A DNA stretch of 64,000 bases from CAZOKZ01 sp964580585 (GCA_964580585.1 CAZOKZ010000008.1:39674-103673); one strand, 5' to 3'; shown: positions 9,068 to 18,500, counted from the stretch's first letter. Notes: generated by a model from the sequence alone, not told the origin. Made by a program: numbers and translations.

Positions 9068-9793
9068 ATGACCTTATCCCCTTTTTTCGCGAGTTCCCCA
9101 ATGCCGTTACGTCCCGATCAATTGTTCGATCCAATGCCTGAAACGAAACGTTACTTCATGCGACGCCTGAAGCGCGCGGCGATTGATTTCGAGTCGTTTG
9201 GCATTTTGCTCCAATTGTGTACGCTCGAAGGCTGCCGAGGCACGTGTTGTTACGACGGCGTTTGTTTGGACGAAGACGAGGAACGCTATATTGGCGCTAT
9301 TGTGGATGCGCATCCCGTGTTTTTCAAGGAGCTCAACCTGACGCGGGAAAACGCGTTCGAGGATGCCGAATTTCTCGGCAGTGACACGCGCAAAACTCGC
9401 ACGAAACCATGTCGCTATCCCAAGAATGTGAATTTTCCGAAACACTTTGAAAAAACATCGTGCGTGTTTCGTTTTCCCGACGGGCGATGCAGTTTGCAAA
9501 CGCTTGCCATGGAACACGGCGAACATCCCTGGGCGTACAAACCGCCGAGCTGTTGGTTGCATCCGATTTCACTCGAACGAAACGGAAAGTCGATGATTTG
9601 GCTGCCGACGAAAGAAACCGATCACGTGGTGGCCGAGGATTATCCCGGGTATGCACCGTACACGCCCTGCGGCGCGGAATGCGCTGGGGGCAAACCTGCC
9701 TATCAGGTGTTGAAGTCTGAATTGGAAACCCTTGGCGCGATTGTCGGGAGGGATATTTACGGCGAGATTGAAAAACATTTCGCGCAAAAGTAG
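9068..9793 (+). CDS. Cysteine-cluster (YkgJ/DUF3109-like) putative metal-binding protein
   Basis: 241 residues. Conserved cysteines occur as CTLEGCRGTCC near residue 52, CLDEDEE soon after, KPCRYPK near 115, CVFRFPDGRCSL near 136, PPSCW near 160 and CGAEC near 202. This spacing resembles the zinc/iron-binding YkgJ-type families. No signal peptide. ATG 9101 (MPLRPDQLF) is an alternative start; neither has a strong ribosome site. Function is unknown; a metal cluster is inferred from the Cys pattern only. Confidence 0.65.
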   Translation: MTLSPFFASSPMPLRPDQLFDPMPETKRYFMRRLKRAAIDFESFGILLQLCTLEGCRGTCCYDGVCLDEDEERYIGAIVDAHPVFFKELNLTRENAFEDAEFLGSDTRKTRTKPCRYPKNVNFPKHFEKTSCVFRFPDGRCSLQTLAMEHGEHPWAYKPPSCWLHPISLERNGKSMIWLPTKETDHVVAEDYPGYAPYTPCGAECAGGKPAYQVLKSELETLGAIVGRDIYGEIEKHFAQK

Positions 9794-9835
9794 TGTCAGA
9801 ACGAAATGCGCGGTGTGGAACGGGAAGGACCTTGC

Positions 9836-11080
9836 ATGCCAAAACGAATCTTCCGCGTGCTTTGTTTATTTTTGAGTTTGCATGGGATTACCGAAGGGCA
9901 AACCCGAGCCGAAGAGTCAGCATTTTCAGCGATTCAATTTGAAGCGGAAGAAAACGAAATACTCTGTGCGCGTGGCGGAGAGCCCGCCGTATGCGACTGG
10001 GCATATGGTCGTGCCTGTACACCCGATTGGTGGGGCGAATCGAAAGGCGACGCGTTGATTTGCCAAGGACCACTCTTTTCCGACCTGAATAATACTTGTC
10101 TGTTAATTCGATACGCATACGAAGAAAATGCTATTCGTGTTGTATATCATCAGGAACCGGAGCCGAACATTTGGTACTTGAAAGTCGATGATTTTGACGA
10201 AGTTCCGGTTTTGTTTTCCGATACGGGTTCCTGGAATATTTTTGATTCCGTGGAAATCAAGCTGCCTCCGCTGAAAAAGGGAAAACATCAGTTTGAATTA
10301 GTGACTTTAAACGATCGACGAAATTTACGCGTTGATTGTTTTATCGTTTTTGAATCGGATGCCTATCGAATTACTCCGATGATGAAAGGAACGAATATCG
10401 CCAAGTCAGAAGACGGGCGAATTCTGATTCGTTCCACGCCAGACGTTCAGTTACCTGAAAAAACCTCGGAAATCATCGCGGAATATCAAAAGATGATATC
10501 ATGGTTCGAGCAGGAAACGTTTTGTGCGCCGAATAATCCCATCGTTATTAATATATTTTCGGACGAACTTTGGCCCGACGCCGGTTCGACTGCTTTTCAA
10601 AATGCGGGTGGGATGTTTTTTGCCACGGGCGATTGGTCTTGGAATAAGGGCAATCGTGTGCATGAATTGCATCACGTTTTTCAACAGGGTCGCATTCCCA
10701 GTTGGTTCGATCATCCGATTATTCGCACATATGACGCGTGGGATTCGGCGCACGAAATATTTGGTGGGATAGAACATCCCGGAAATGAAACCGATCCCGG
10801 TTTCAAGGAACGTTACACCGCAGGGAATCGTTTATTAACAAACGCTGCCGCGCGAACCGATGATCCGCACGACGTGGCTTATGCGTTGCGTATTACATAT
10901 GGACGAAATATTTTTCACGGAATGTATCATACAATCCAACAAGATGTGCGGAATGGGAAGTTGGATTTGGACGGTCGTTCATTAACAAAGGATGAATTGA
11001 TAAAGTATATTAGCATTTCGGCAGGTGAGAATGTGCTGCCCTTGTTTGAACGATGGAATGGGTTTGCGCAGGCTGAATGA
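9836..11080 (+). CDS. Secreted protein with HExxH metallopeptidase-like motif
   Basis: About 414 residues from ATG 9836, which follows GGAAGGA. A signal peptide (MPKRIFRVLCLFLSLHGIT) leads to a beta-rich region of carbohydrate-binding-module appearance (about 25-175) and then a peptidase-like part carrying HELHHVFQQG, an HExxH zinc motif, with nearby glutamates that could be the third ligand. Composition is noticeably AT-richer than its neighbours, suggesting acquisition. It resembles gluzincin-type peptidases in motif only; no named family is recognised, and activity is unproven. Confidence 0.6.
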   Translation: MPKRIFRVLCLFLSLHGITEGQTRAEESAFSAIQFEAEENEILCARGGEPAVCDWAYGRACTPDWWGESKGDALICQGPLFSDLNNTCLLIRYAYEENAIRVVYHQEPEPNIWYLKVDDFDEVPVLFSDTGSWNIFDSVEIKLPPLKKGKHQFELVTLNDRRNLRVDCFIVFESDAYRITPMMKGTNIAKSEDGRILIRSTPDVQLPEKTSEIIAEYQKMISWFEQETFCAPNNPIVINIFSDELWPDAGSTAFQNAGGMFFATGDWSWNKGNRVHELHHVFQQGRIPSWFDHPIIRTYDAWDSAHEIFGGIEHPGNETDPGFKERYTAGNRLLTNAAARTDDPHDVAYALRITYGRNIFHGMYHTIQQDVRNGKLDLDGRSLTKDELIKYISISAGENVLPLFERWNGFAQAE

Positions 11081-11126
11081 TGATAAAGTTGAAAAATATA
11101 AATGGTATTCGTCCATTTATGTTAAG

Positions 11127-11516
11127 CTACTCTTTTTCTATAAACAACCCCTTCGTTTTCTCCGCCACCTCGCGCACGCGAATCCAGCGTGGATCGTTGC
11201 TCAATGCTTCCGGTTGCCAGTTATCGGCGGTAGGCGTGAAGTCGAAATCGGCGAACTGGCGATCGATTTCGCTAAGGTACTCGAGTTCCAATGCTTCGAG
11301 TGCACCTTTGTGGGCGCGTAGGGTATTAAACCAATGATCGAACTGAGCCCAGCGTTCCATTATCTGTTTGGCGGTGACGTTTTGCGTTTCCGAATTGGTG
11401 GCAAACGCATCGAGAACGCGCGCCATTTCACGCCGTCCGTTCGCGATAATGTCCGCGTCGGTTTGCGTTTCATTCTCTGCGCCGGGTGTGAAGATCATAC
11501 GGATTTTTTTCGACAT
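11127..11516 (-). CDS. Small conserved-looking protein of unknown function
   Basis: 129 residues, mostly helical and charged, with no signal peptide or membrane segment and no recognised motif. It starts 24 bases after gpsA on the same strand, so it is likely co-transcribed with gpsA and the FHA-GGDEF gene. The ten bases GGGGACGGAG on the plus strand lie directly over its leader (11517-11526), immediately before the ATG. Confidence 0.55.
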   Translation of the reverse strand: MSKKIRMIFTPGAENETQTDADIIANGRREMARVLDAFATNSETQNVTAKQIMERWAQFDHWFNTLRAHKGALEALELEYLSEIDRQFADFDFTPTADNWQPEALSNDPRWIRVREVAEKTKGLFIEKE

Positions 11517-11540
11517 GGGGACGGAGGAGTTCCTTCCATT

Positions 11541-12557
11541 TTATCGTTGGCCGAATTCGTCTTTTAATTCCCGCTGCATTAGCGATTCTTCCGCTTCGTG
11601 TCCGGTGAGCTTGCCGTCGCACACGCCCACGACGACTTCGGTAATGGGCATTTCCACGCCGAGCCGTTCGGCGATTTTCAATGCCGCGCGCGCGGTCGGT
11701 TCGCCTTCGACGATCATACCGATGGCTTCGCGAGCTTTGTCCGGCGTGAGGCCTTTGCCGAGGTGTTCGCCAAACGTGCGGTTGCGACTGTGAGGACTGA
11801 AGCACGTCACAGCCAGATCGCCGAGTCCAGCCAGCCCGTAAACGGTGGTTGTTTTCGCGCCCATGGCTCCCGCCAGGCGGGCCATTTCAGCCAGTCCCCG
11901 TGTGATCAACGCCGATTTGCTGTTTGCGCCGTATCCCAAGCCGTCGCCGATGCCCGCCGCGATGGCGATGATGTTCTTGAGCGCGCCGCCCAACTCGACA
12001 CCGAGCAGGTCGCCCTGCGTGTAAACACGGAGCGATTGCGTGGCGACCATGTCGCGAATCATGCGCGCGCGGTCCTGGTCGGCGCTGGCGGCTACGACCG
12101 AGGTGGGAATGCCTTGGGCCACTTCGCGGGCGATGCACGGTCCCGATACGACAGCCACGGGGCAGTCGGGGAGCGCCCGTTCAAGCACGTCGGAAAGCGG
12201 AGCGAGCGTTTCGATGTCGATGCCCTTGGAGGCCAGCAGCAACGTTGGACGGTTGGCGCTCTCGGGGAGGAGTTCGTGCACGCGACACGCCATCGAAGCG
12301 ATCGTTTGCGAGGGGGTGACAAAAAGCAGAACGCCTGCGCCGTCGATGGCTTTGGCAAGATCGGCTTCAAGTCGCACGGATTCGTGCAGGTCGAGCTCCG
12401 GCACCCCGAAGGGACGGCGTTCAGTGGCCAGTTTTTCCAAAACAGCGGGAACGTGATCCCACAGGCAGACGGCGAGGCCTTTGCGCGCCAGCAAATCGGC
12501 AAGTGTGCTGCCCCAAGCGCCCGCGCCAAGAACCGTGATCGGGGGAAAGGTCGTCAT
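11541..12557 (-). CDS. gpsA: Glycerol-3-phosphate dehydrogenase [NAD(P)+]
   Basis: 338 residues, full length. It reduces dihydroxyacetone phosphate to sn-glycerol 3-phosphate for phospholipid synthesis. The N-terminal Rossmann loop GAGAWGSTLA is present, as are VVSGPCIAREV and the catalytic-lysine region GGALKNIIAIAAGI. No Shine-Dalgarno sequence is obvious at ATG 12557. It lies 27 bases after the FHA-GGDEF gene in the same direction. Confidence 0.96.
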   Translation of the reverse strand: MTTFPPITVLGAGAWGSTLADLLARKGLAVCLWDHVPAVLEKLATERRPFGVPELDLHESVRLEADLAKAIDGAGVLLFVTPSQTIASMACRVHELLPESANRPTLLLASKGIDIETLAPLSDVLERALPDCPVAVVSGPCIAREVAQGIPTSVVAASADQDRARMIRDMVATQSLRVYTQGDLLGVELGGALKNIIAIAAGIGDGLGYGANSKSALITRGLAEMARLAGAMGAKTTTVYGLAGLGDLAVTCFSPHSRNRTFGEHLGKGLTPDKAREAIGMIVEGEPTARAALKIAERLGVEMPITEVVVGVCDGKLTGHEAEESLMQRELKDEFGQR

Positions 12558-12584
12558 TTGGTTGGGTGGAAACTCCGAAGAAGG

Positions 12585-13670
12585 TCAGGAGGGTCGATGA
12601 TAACGCAGTTCACGGGGGATGAGTTGTTCCGAACTGCTCGACTCGTGACGGTGAGTTTCCTCGATCGATTTCGAGAGCGCAACCACGGTTCGATTCCGGC
12701 CGGTGGCTTTGGCTTTATACAGCGCCTGGTCTGCATCGTCGAGAAGTTGCATTTTATCGATATGGTAGGGTTGCATGGTGGCGATCCCTACACTGGTGGT
12801 GATGCGGATTTTCAGTTCCCCGCCGAGATCGAACACGTGCCCTTCGACCGCCATGCGCATGCGTTCGGCAGCCAGGACGGCGCCCGCGCAATCGGTTTCG
12901 GGAAAGACCACGGCGAATTCCTCGCCGCCAAACCGGCCTGAAATGTCCCCTTCCCGCAGGGCCAGCCGGATCAGGTCGGCAAACTGACGCAAGGCTTCGT
13001 CGCCGCGCAGGTGGCCGTACTGGTCGTTGATCGGTTTGAAGTGATCGATGTCCAGCAGTGCGACCGACAACGGTCGGTCGTGTCGGCGAGAGCGATCGAA
13101 CTCGCGATGCAATTCGCTGAAAAAAAACTCGCGCTTATAGAGACCGGTCAGCGAATCGTGCAGCGCCATGTTCAGCAGCAACTGGTCGAGTTCCAGGACG
13201 CGTTCGTCTTTCAGAAAGAAGCCGAGCACTGTTTTCCCGATGCGAATCATGTCGCCGTCGTAGAGTCGGTGCTCTCCGCGTAGGAGTTGTCCGTTGATAT
13301 AGGTACCGTTGGTGCTGTGCAAATCGACGATCCAGCACTCGGGCATCTGAGTGTTTTGGTTTTCAAAATTTTTCCACTGGATATAGCAATGCGAACGGGA
13401 AACTTCCCCATCGCAAATGATCACATCGGCGGTGACGTCGCGTCCGAGGACACTTTTGATTTTTCCGAGAATGAAACGTTCGCTGACTCGGCGTCCGTCG
13501 AGGGTAATTAAAACCGGGCGGCGACGCGAGAAATCGGGGCTTATCTGGCGGGTCTTGGTTTGTTCCGCTTCCTGGTTGGCGTAATCGTCCCACGGGGCGG
13601 CATGGTCGTCATGCTGCGCCTGGAGACCGCCAAAGGCGTTCTGTGGATTCGTAATATCTTTGTCGCTCAA
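12585..13670 (-). CDS. FHA-domain diguanylate cyclase (GGEEF)
   Basis: 361 residues. The FHA domain (about 50-150) has the phosphothreonine-binding marks SRSHCYI and STNGTYING. The GGDEF domain (about 170-335) has an active-site GGEEF near residue 247 and, five residues upstream, REGD, an intact RxxD product-inhibition site. The protein should make cyclic di-GMP, probably with activity or location set by binding phosphorylated partners, for example substrates of the Ser/Thr kinases in this window. TTG start at 13670. The head of an apparent operon with gpsA. Confidence 0.9.
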   Translation of the reverse strand: MSDKDITNPQNAFGGLQAQHDDHAAPWDDYANQEAEQTKTRQISPDFSRRRPVLITLDGRRVSERFILGKIKSVLGRDVTADVIICDGEVSRSHCYIQWKNFENQNTQMPECWIVDLHSTNGTYINGQLLRGEHRLYDGDMIRIGKTVLGFFLKDERVLELDQLLLNMALHDSLTGLYKREFFFSELHREFDRSRRHDRPLSVALLDIDHFKPINDQYGHLRGDEALRQFADLIRLALREGDISGRFGGEEFAVVFPETDCAGAVLAAERMRMAVEGHVFDLGGELKIRITTSVGIATMQPYHIDKMQLLDDADQALYKAKATGRNRTVVALSKSIEETHRHESSSSEQLIPRELRYHRPS

Positions 13671-13694
13671 CTGCTTGATGTCGCCTTGCCCAGT

Positions 13695-14408
13695 TTACAC
13701 GCCGGCTAAAAGTTCCGGGATGGTCCAAAGGTTAGTGGCTAAGGTTTCCAATGCTCGAAGCTGAGCCGTCTGGGTTTGGTACCCCTCGGCCGTTTTTGCC
13801 CAGGAGGGCGTTACAACATCCCGTAGATATTTGAAAATCAACGGCGCAACCCGTTGCGATTCCCCGCAAGCATCAAGCACGCCGACTGCCCCGCAGTCAA
13901 ATATCCCTATCTGATGACACTGTTTAGTATCACCTGCCAGGCTTGGTATCGTCAAGGGAAGAGCAAGGCTTCCCAAACTCAAAGATTCATTTTCATCCAG
14001 ATTGGCCGCCAGGCGAGGCCGTCCAGGGACGTTTTTGGGCCAAGGAGTGTTTCCAGGAGGGTGGTTCTCGCTGGTCAGGTGCTGGATCGCCTCCAACCCG
14101 CGCAGATCGTAAACCTTGGCAGGAATCACCCAATCGCCCGGCGAGCGTCCGATTTCGTGCGAAAACTCTCGTTCGATTACTGCCGTTCCCACATGGACGA
14201 CGGCGCGCGCGTCGCGCCGTAAAGCCAGGCGTGTGGCGATATACATCTCGTCGGCGTGGTCGTTTGTCCGGTAAATCCAGACGCGGCAATCATCGGCAGT
14301 GACTCCCTCGAAAACCTCGAAGGGGCCGTCCGTTGTGCGGCGACCTTTGCGTAACGTTTGAGTCAGCGGTTGGGGCGAAAAGGTGTTGTCGAGGATTATG
14401 GCCAGCAT
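13695..14408 (-). CDS. Putative nucleoside-phosphorylase-fold protein
   Basis: 237 residues. The pattern AVVHVGTA followed by PGDWVIPAKVYD resembles the central strand and loop of purine nucleoside phosphorylase/MTA-SAH nucleosidase proteins, and FDCGAVGVLDA near the C-terminus could correspond to their DMEAAAV-type active-site segment. The catalytic acidic residue is not clearly conserved. A futalosine hydrolase role is conceivable because mqnA is nearby, but this is speculation. No ribosome site is obvious. Moderate confidence that it is a real gene, low confidence in function. Confidence 0.5.
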   Translation of the reverse strand: MLAIILDNTFSPQPLTQTLRKGRRTTDGPFEVFEGVTADDCRVWIYRTNDHADEMYIATRLALRRDARAVVHVGTAVIEREFSHEIGRSPGDWVIPAKVYDLRGLEAIQHLTSENHPPGNTPWPKNVPGRPRLAANLDENESLSLGSLALPLTIPSLAGDTKQCHQIGIFDCGAVGVLDACGESQRVAPLIFKYLRDVVTPSWAKTAEGYQTQTAQLRALETLATNLWTIPELLAGV

Positions 14409-14552
14409 TTTGGGGCTGAATCCTTTGCGAGGGCGATTGGAAGGCTTGCCATGAACACAGCAAATACTCTACCGTTCGGAAAGGGCAAGCCTTCCGATCA
14501 TTAGAAATCTACTCGGATGAGACTATATTGGGGATAGGGGAGCTTGGGGGCG

Positions 14553-14867
14553 TTAGGGAATTCCTTGTGCAAGGGCGATTTCATTAATTTCCTGCGCCAA
14601 CTCGATATCTAAATTACTGATGCCGTGAAGTTCATGCGTCATGAGTTGGATTTTGACTTTCGGATAGCTCAGGAAGACATCCGGGTGATGATTGGCGGCT
14701 TCTGCTTTGGGGACGATTTCATTGATGAACTCGACACCCGTTGTGAAGTTTTTGGTTTTGAAAGTTCTTTCCAACCGATTGCCTTTATATTCCCAACCAT
14801 CAATTTCCGTCAGTGCTTCTTCGATCTGGAATTCGGTCAGCAGGGTCTTCTCCCTTGCGGTCGACAT
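14553..14867 (-). CDS. phhB: Pterin-4a-carbinolamine dehydratase
   Basis: 104 residues, normal for PCD/DCoH. It dehydrates 4a-hydroxytetrahydropterin and can act as a pterin-recycling enzyme. The family pattern is visible: EAANHHPDVFLSYPKVKI followed by THELHGISNLD. Two adjacent ATGs (14870 and 14867) follow AAGGAG; the second gives better spacing. No aromatic amino acid hydroxylase gene is adjacent, so its role here may be in another pterin pathway. Confidence 0.93.
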   Translation of the reverse strand: MSTAREKTLLTEFQIEEALTEIDGWEYKGNRLERTFKTKNFTTGVEFINEIVPKAEAANHHPDVFLSYPKVKIQLMTHELHGISNLDIELAQEINEIALAQGIP

Positions 14868-14977
14868 CATAAACTCCTTCAGTTGAATGTAGTTCCGTCA
14901 GACAGTCTGACGACGGTGGATTGATAGACCAGAATGGGGACCGTACGCAAGGTCAACCGACAAGCGAGCGAAACAAA

Positions 14978-15967
14978 ATGGACGCCAAGCAGATTGACGA
15001 CTATTGGGATAAAATGACCGAAGGCCAGGGGACAACGGTGGCGCGGGCGCTGGTCGATACGGCAGAATTGTCTCCTGCGGCGCGTACATTACGCGGAATG
15101 GCTCGCTATGAAGCGGGAAATTACGCGGATTCCGAGGCGGATTTTACGGCCGTGCTCGAGTTGTTACCCGACAGCGTGGTTGCGCGTTTGCATCGGGGAC
15201 TGGCGCGGTTTCGTCTGGGTAATACTACCGGAGCGCTGGAGGATCTGAAGTCCGGCGCGTTTTTCCCCGAGGCAGGATTCCTGAAACGTTTCCTGCGAAC
15301 CTTCTGGCCCTTGCGATTCACCACACCGGAGTTGGCCCGCATCGAGGCTCCCGAGCCAGCGCCGGATACGGTGCTCCTGAACAAAGAATACCAGGCATGG
15401 AAAGCCGCCCCCGACTCGATGAAACCCGGCAAGCGCGCCGCATTGGCGGAACGAATGTCCGAACGGGGCGTGAAGCAGTTTTTCGGCAAACATTTCGGAA
15501 TGGCGTTGGAGTTGTTCCGTCGCGCGGGCGAAATGGAACCCGAAAACGAAATTTACCAGAACTACATTTCATCCGTGAAGTTGCACTTGGGCCAGTCAAA
15601 GGAAGCCCTTGCGATTATCGAACCGCTGGTGCGCAACCGCATGGACAAGTACCTGGAAACCAACCAGCCCGACGATTTGCCGACGTCGGATTTGTTGGCG
15701 CATTGGGCGTTTTGTCTCCACGAGTGTGGGCAACACCGAGCGGCCTTGGCCGTCATCGCTCGTGTGCGCCCCGAAGGCCCCGAAGATTTTAATATTCACC
15801 TGATTGCCGCGCTGTGCTGGATGATGTTGGACGAACGACTGAAATCCGAAGCCGCCTTTGACCTGGCGCTGGGCGATTTCTTCTACGATTCGTGGGGGAT
15901 GGTCATCGAGCCCTTTACAGAAGTCGTCATGAAGTGGCTCTCCGAGCAGCCTGTCCCTTCGTCTTGA
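14978..15967 (+). CDS. Tetratricopeptide repeat protein
   Basis: About 329 residues from ATG 14978 (MDAKQIDDYW); the frame is open further upstream but without a credible start. TPR-type helix pairs include YEAGNYADSEADFTAVLEL and RLHRGLARFRLGN near residues 45-85, and more after residue 165. No signal peptide. It ends seven bases before the FecCD-type permease, suggesting one transcript. Role unknown; a scaffolding protein is the default inference. Confidence 0.75.
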   Translation: MDAKQIDDYWDKMTEGQGTTVARALVDTAELSPAARTLRGMARYEAGNYADSEADFTAVLELLPDSVVARLHRGLARFRLGNTTGALEDLKSGAFFPEAGFLKRFLRTFWPLRFTTPELARIEAPEPAPDTVLLNKEYQAWKAAPDSMKPGKRAALAERMSERGVKQFFGKHFGMALELFRRAGEMEPENEIYQNYISSVKLHLGQSKEALAIIEPLVRNRMDKYLETNQPDDLPTSDLLAHWAFCLHECGQHRAALAVIARVRPEGPEDFNIHLIAALCWMMLDERLKSEAAFDLALGDFFYDSWGMVIEPFTEVVMKWLSEQPVPSS

Positions 15968-15974
15968 TTGCGCC

Positions 15975-16985
15975 ATGGCTGAAACTCCAACCCGCTCCCA
16001 CCTGCCGTTTTTGCCGTTCATGATGATTCTGATCGTGGCGCTTGTGGTGGTTATGGCATTGGCGCCATTGGTTGGACCGTCGAAGATTTCGCTCGCTGGC
16101 TTGTTCGACAAATCGATTCCACCAGAAGAAAACACGGACCGGCTGATCTTTTTCACGATCCGCTTGCCACGCATGTTAATGGGTCTCGTGGCGGGAAGCG
16201 CCCTGGCCATGGCGGGCGCGGTATTTCAGGCTCTGCTGCGCAACGACCTCGCCACGCCTTACACGCTCGGTGTCAGCGGGGGAGCCGCCTTCGGCGCGTT
16301 GTTGGCGTTTCATGTGGCGGCAGTGATGGTACCGGTTGCCGCGTTGCTCGGAGCCGGGTTTTCCGTTACCATGATTCTGCTCCTCGCTTCGCGCGGTACC
16401 GGGCACGATCGCATCGGGACGTTGTTGCTCGCTGGCGTGACGATGAACCTCGTTTTCGGCGCAGGCATCCAAGTGGTTCAATACGTCGCCTCGCCTTATG
16501 AAGTGTTCAGCATGGTGCGTTGGATGATGGGTGGGCTGGACGTAGCGCATCTGAGTACACCGTTGCTGTTGCTGGTTCCGGTCGCGGTGGGATTGGCGAT
16601 TTTGATGTCGCAAGCCCAGTCGTTGAATGTCATGACGCTTGGCGATTCGACGGCATCGCATTTGGGATTCAATCCCAACCAGCAACGCATGATTTGCATC
16701 ATCACGGCGTCGGTGATGACCGCTTTGGTGGTGGCGGTGGCCGGACCGGTGGGGTTTGTTGGGCTGATTGTGCCGCATGCCATCCGGCGGCTGGTAGGCC
16801 AGGACCATCGCAAGTTGCTCCCTGCGTCATTTTTGGCCGGAGCAACCTTTCTCATCCTTTGCGACACCGTGGCGCGTGTTATCGGCGGCAATACCGAGCT
16901 GCCTGTGGGCATCGTTACCGCCAGCCTGGGTGGACCGTTTTTTCTTTGGATATTATTCCGGCGGGGAATTTACGGAGAACGATAG
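15975..16985 (+). CDS. FecCD/BtuC-family ABC transporter permease
   Basis: 336 residues with about nine to ten membrane helices. The family marks RLPRMLMGLVAGSALAMAG and GPVGFVGLIVPHAIR (the cytoplasmic coupling helix region) are both present. Such permeases import iron-siderophore, haem or cobalamin. Unusually, no ATPase or substrate-binding protein gene is adjacent: a TPR gene lies upstream and hflX downstream. The transporter must be completed by genes elsewhere, or the locus has been rearranged. Confidence 0.9.
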   Translation: MAETPTRSHLPFLPFMMILIVALVVVMALAPLVGPSKISLAGLFDKSIPPEENTDRLIFFTIRLPRMLMGLVAGSALAMAGAVFQALLRNDLATPYTLGVSGGAAFGALLAFHVAAVMVPVAALLGAGFSVTMILLLASRGTGHDRIGTLLLAGVTMNLVFGAGIQVVQYVASPYEVFSMVRWMMGGLDVAHLSTPLLLLVPVAVGLAILMSQAQSLNVMTLGDSTASHLGFNPNQQRMICIITASVMTALVVAVAGPVGFVGLIVPHAIRRLVGQDHRKLLPASFLAGATFLILCDTVARVIGGNTELPVGIVTASLGGPFFLWILFRRGIYGER

Positions 16986-17065
16986 TGAGGCGTTTCACGA
17001 AAAATTATTACTTCCGAAGCGATTGGCGCGTGACAAATGGTCTGCCGTGGTGCAGACTTTAAATT

Positions 17066-17091
17066 GAAAAAGTTGTGAATAACTTTTTTTG
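17066..17091 (+). terminator. Weak AT-rich terminator-like hairpin before hflX
   Basis: AAAAAGTT and AACTTTTT flank a short loop and run into a T tract. A second small hairpin, GTCTGC/GCAGAC, lies just upstream at 17040-17057. Either could end the permease transcript. The stem has few GC pairs, so the call is tentative. Confidence 0.35.
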
Positions 17092-17123
17092 CCGACCCTG
17101 AGAGAAAGGAACGATCCTTCCAT

Positions 17124-18410
17124 TTGAACGAAGAGATCAAAGCAGACCAAAAACAATTCAACCGTGCCTATTTGGTCGGGGTTGTGTTCCCACAAACGTC
17201 TCGTCACGAGATTGAGGAGCACCTGGAAGAACTCGAAGCGCTCGTCGGCACCCTCGGTGTCGAAGTCGTAGGCACGGAAATCGTCAAAATTGCCAAGCCC
17301 TCGCCCAAATTCCTGATCGGATCGGGCAAGGCCGAAGAAATCGCGACCCGTCTCGAAGCATTGGAGGCGGACCTTCTGATTTTCGACGACGATCTGGCGC
17401 CCCCCCAGCAACAGGCTTGGGAAAAGCAGACAAAAATAGCCGTTATTGATCGTCGCAAAGTCATCATCGATATTTTCGCCCAGCGCGCTCAAACTCGCGA
17501 GGCCCGCCTTCAGGTCGAGTTAGCTCGGCTTGAATACACGTTGCCACGATTGAAACGCGCGTGGACGCACCTCGAACGCCAGCGCGGCGGTGGTGGGTTC
17601 GTTGGTGGTGCCGGTGAAGCGCAGATTGAAACGGACCGTCGGCTGGTGCGCGATCGCATTGCCAAGTTGCGCAAAGGCATTGAGGAAGTGCGCCATCATC
17701 GCGGCAACCAACGCAAGCAACGCGCGAGCAAGCCCGTGCCAAACGCGGCGCTGGTGGGATACACGAACTCGGGCAAATCCACGATGCTCAATACACTGAC
17801 GAACGCCGGAGTGTTGGCCGAGGATAAACTCTTCGCAACGCTCGACCCGACAACGCGCCAGATCGAATTGCCCAACAACCAGGAAATGCTGCTCACCGAC
17901 ACGGTGGGATTTATTCGCAAGCTGCCGCCGAGTCTTGTCGAGGCGTTCAAATCGACGCTCGAAGAAGCGGTGATGGCCGATTTCCTGCTCCACGTTGTCG
18001 ATGCCAGCCATCCGCAGGCGCTCGAACATGTGCACGTGACTAAAGCCATTTTGAAAGAACTTGGTGCTATCGACAAACCCGTGATTTTGGTGTTGAACAA
18101 AGTCGATTTATGCGAAGACACAAACCCGGCGATGAAATTCGTGGGCGAAGCCGATCACATTGTGTGCACTTCGACGTTTACGGGCCAGGGCATTGAAGAA
18201 CTGCGGCTGGCGATCGCGTCGTTTCTCGCGTCTCAACTCGCCGTCGTCCACCTGCGCATCCCGTCCTCGCGTTACGACGTGGTTTCGTCGGTGCATCGCC
18301 ACGGCGAAGTGCTCGAAGAAAAATACGACATGAGCGACGTGCTTCTGCACGCGATGTTTCCCCAACGGTTTTTAATAAACGTGCAGGAATTCGCCACCAC
18401 GCCATGGTAG
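17124..18410 (+). CDS. hflX: Ribosome-associated GTPase HflX
   Basis: 428 residues, full length. HflX splits stalled or stress-arrested 70S ribosomes. The N-terminal HflX domain ends in the glycine-rich linker RQRGGGGFVGGAGE; the G domain has GYTNSGKST (about 212-220), DTVGFIRKLP and NKVD. TTG start at 17124 with AAAGGA upstream. A strong terminator at 18437 ends the transcript. Confidence 0.96.
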   Translation: MNEEIKADQKQFNRAYLVGVVFPQTSRHEIEEHLEELEALVGTLGVEVVGTEIVKIAKPSPKFLIGSGKAEEIATRLEALEADLLIFDDDLAPPQQQAWEKQTKIAVIDRRKVIIDIFAQRAQTREARLQVELARLEYTLPRLKRAWTHLERQRGGGGFVGGAGEAQIETDRRLVRDRIAKLRKGIEEVRHHRGNQRKQRASKPVPNAALVGYTNSGKSTMLNTLTNAGVLAEDKLFATLDPTTRQIELPNNQEMLLTDTVGFIRKLPPSLVEAFKSTLEEAVMADFLLHVVDASHPQALEHVHVTKAILKELGAIDKPVILVLNKVDLCEDTNPAMKFVGEADHIVCTSTFTGQGIEELRLAIASFLASQLAVVHLRIPSSRYDVVSSVHRHGEVLEEKYDMSDVLLHAMFPQRFLINVQEFATTPW

Positions 18411-18436
18411 GCCGCTCACCGAAATGAAATTAAATC

Positions 18437-18475
18437 AAAGAGGCTCCCGGCAATTACGTCGGGAGCCTCTTTTGT
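18437..18475. terminator. Strong terminator after hflX, usable from both sides
   Basis: AAAGAGGCTCCCG (18437-18449) pairs perfectly with CGGGAGCCTCTTT (18460-18472) around a ten-base loop. The symmetric A and T flanks allow use by hflX on the plus strand and by the small secreted protein on the minus strand. Confidence 0.92.
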
Positions 18476-18500
18476 GGGTATTTATCTACGCTAGACTGCA

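Noticed and set aside
12040..12941. Plus-strand open frames opposite gpsA and the GGDEF gene
   Set aside because: The minus-strand genes have complete family motifs; the opposite frames do not.
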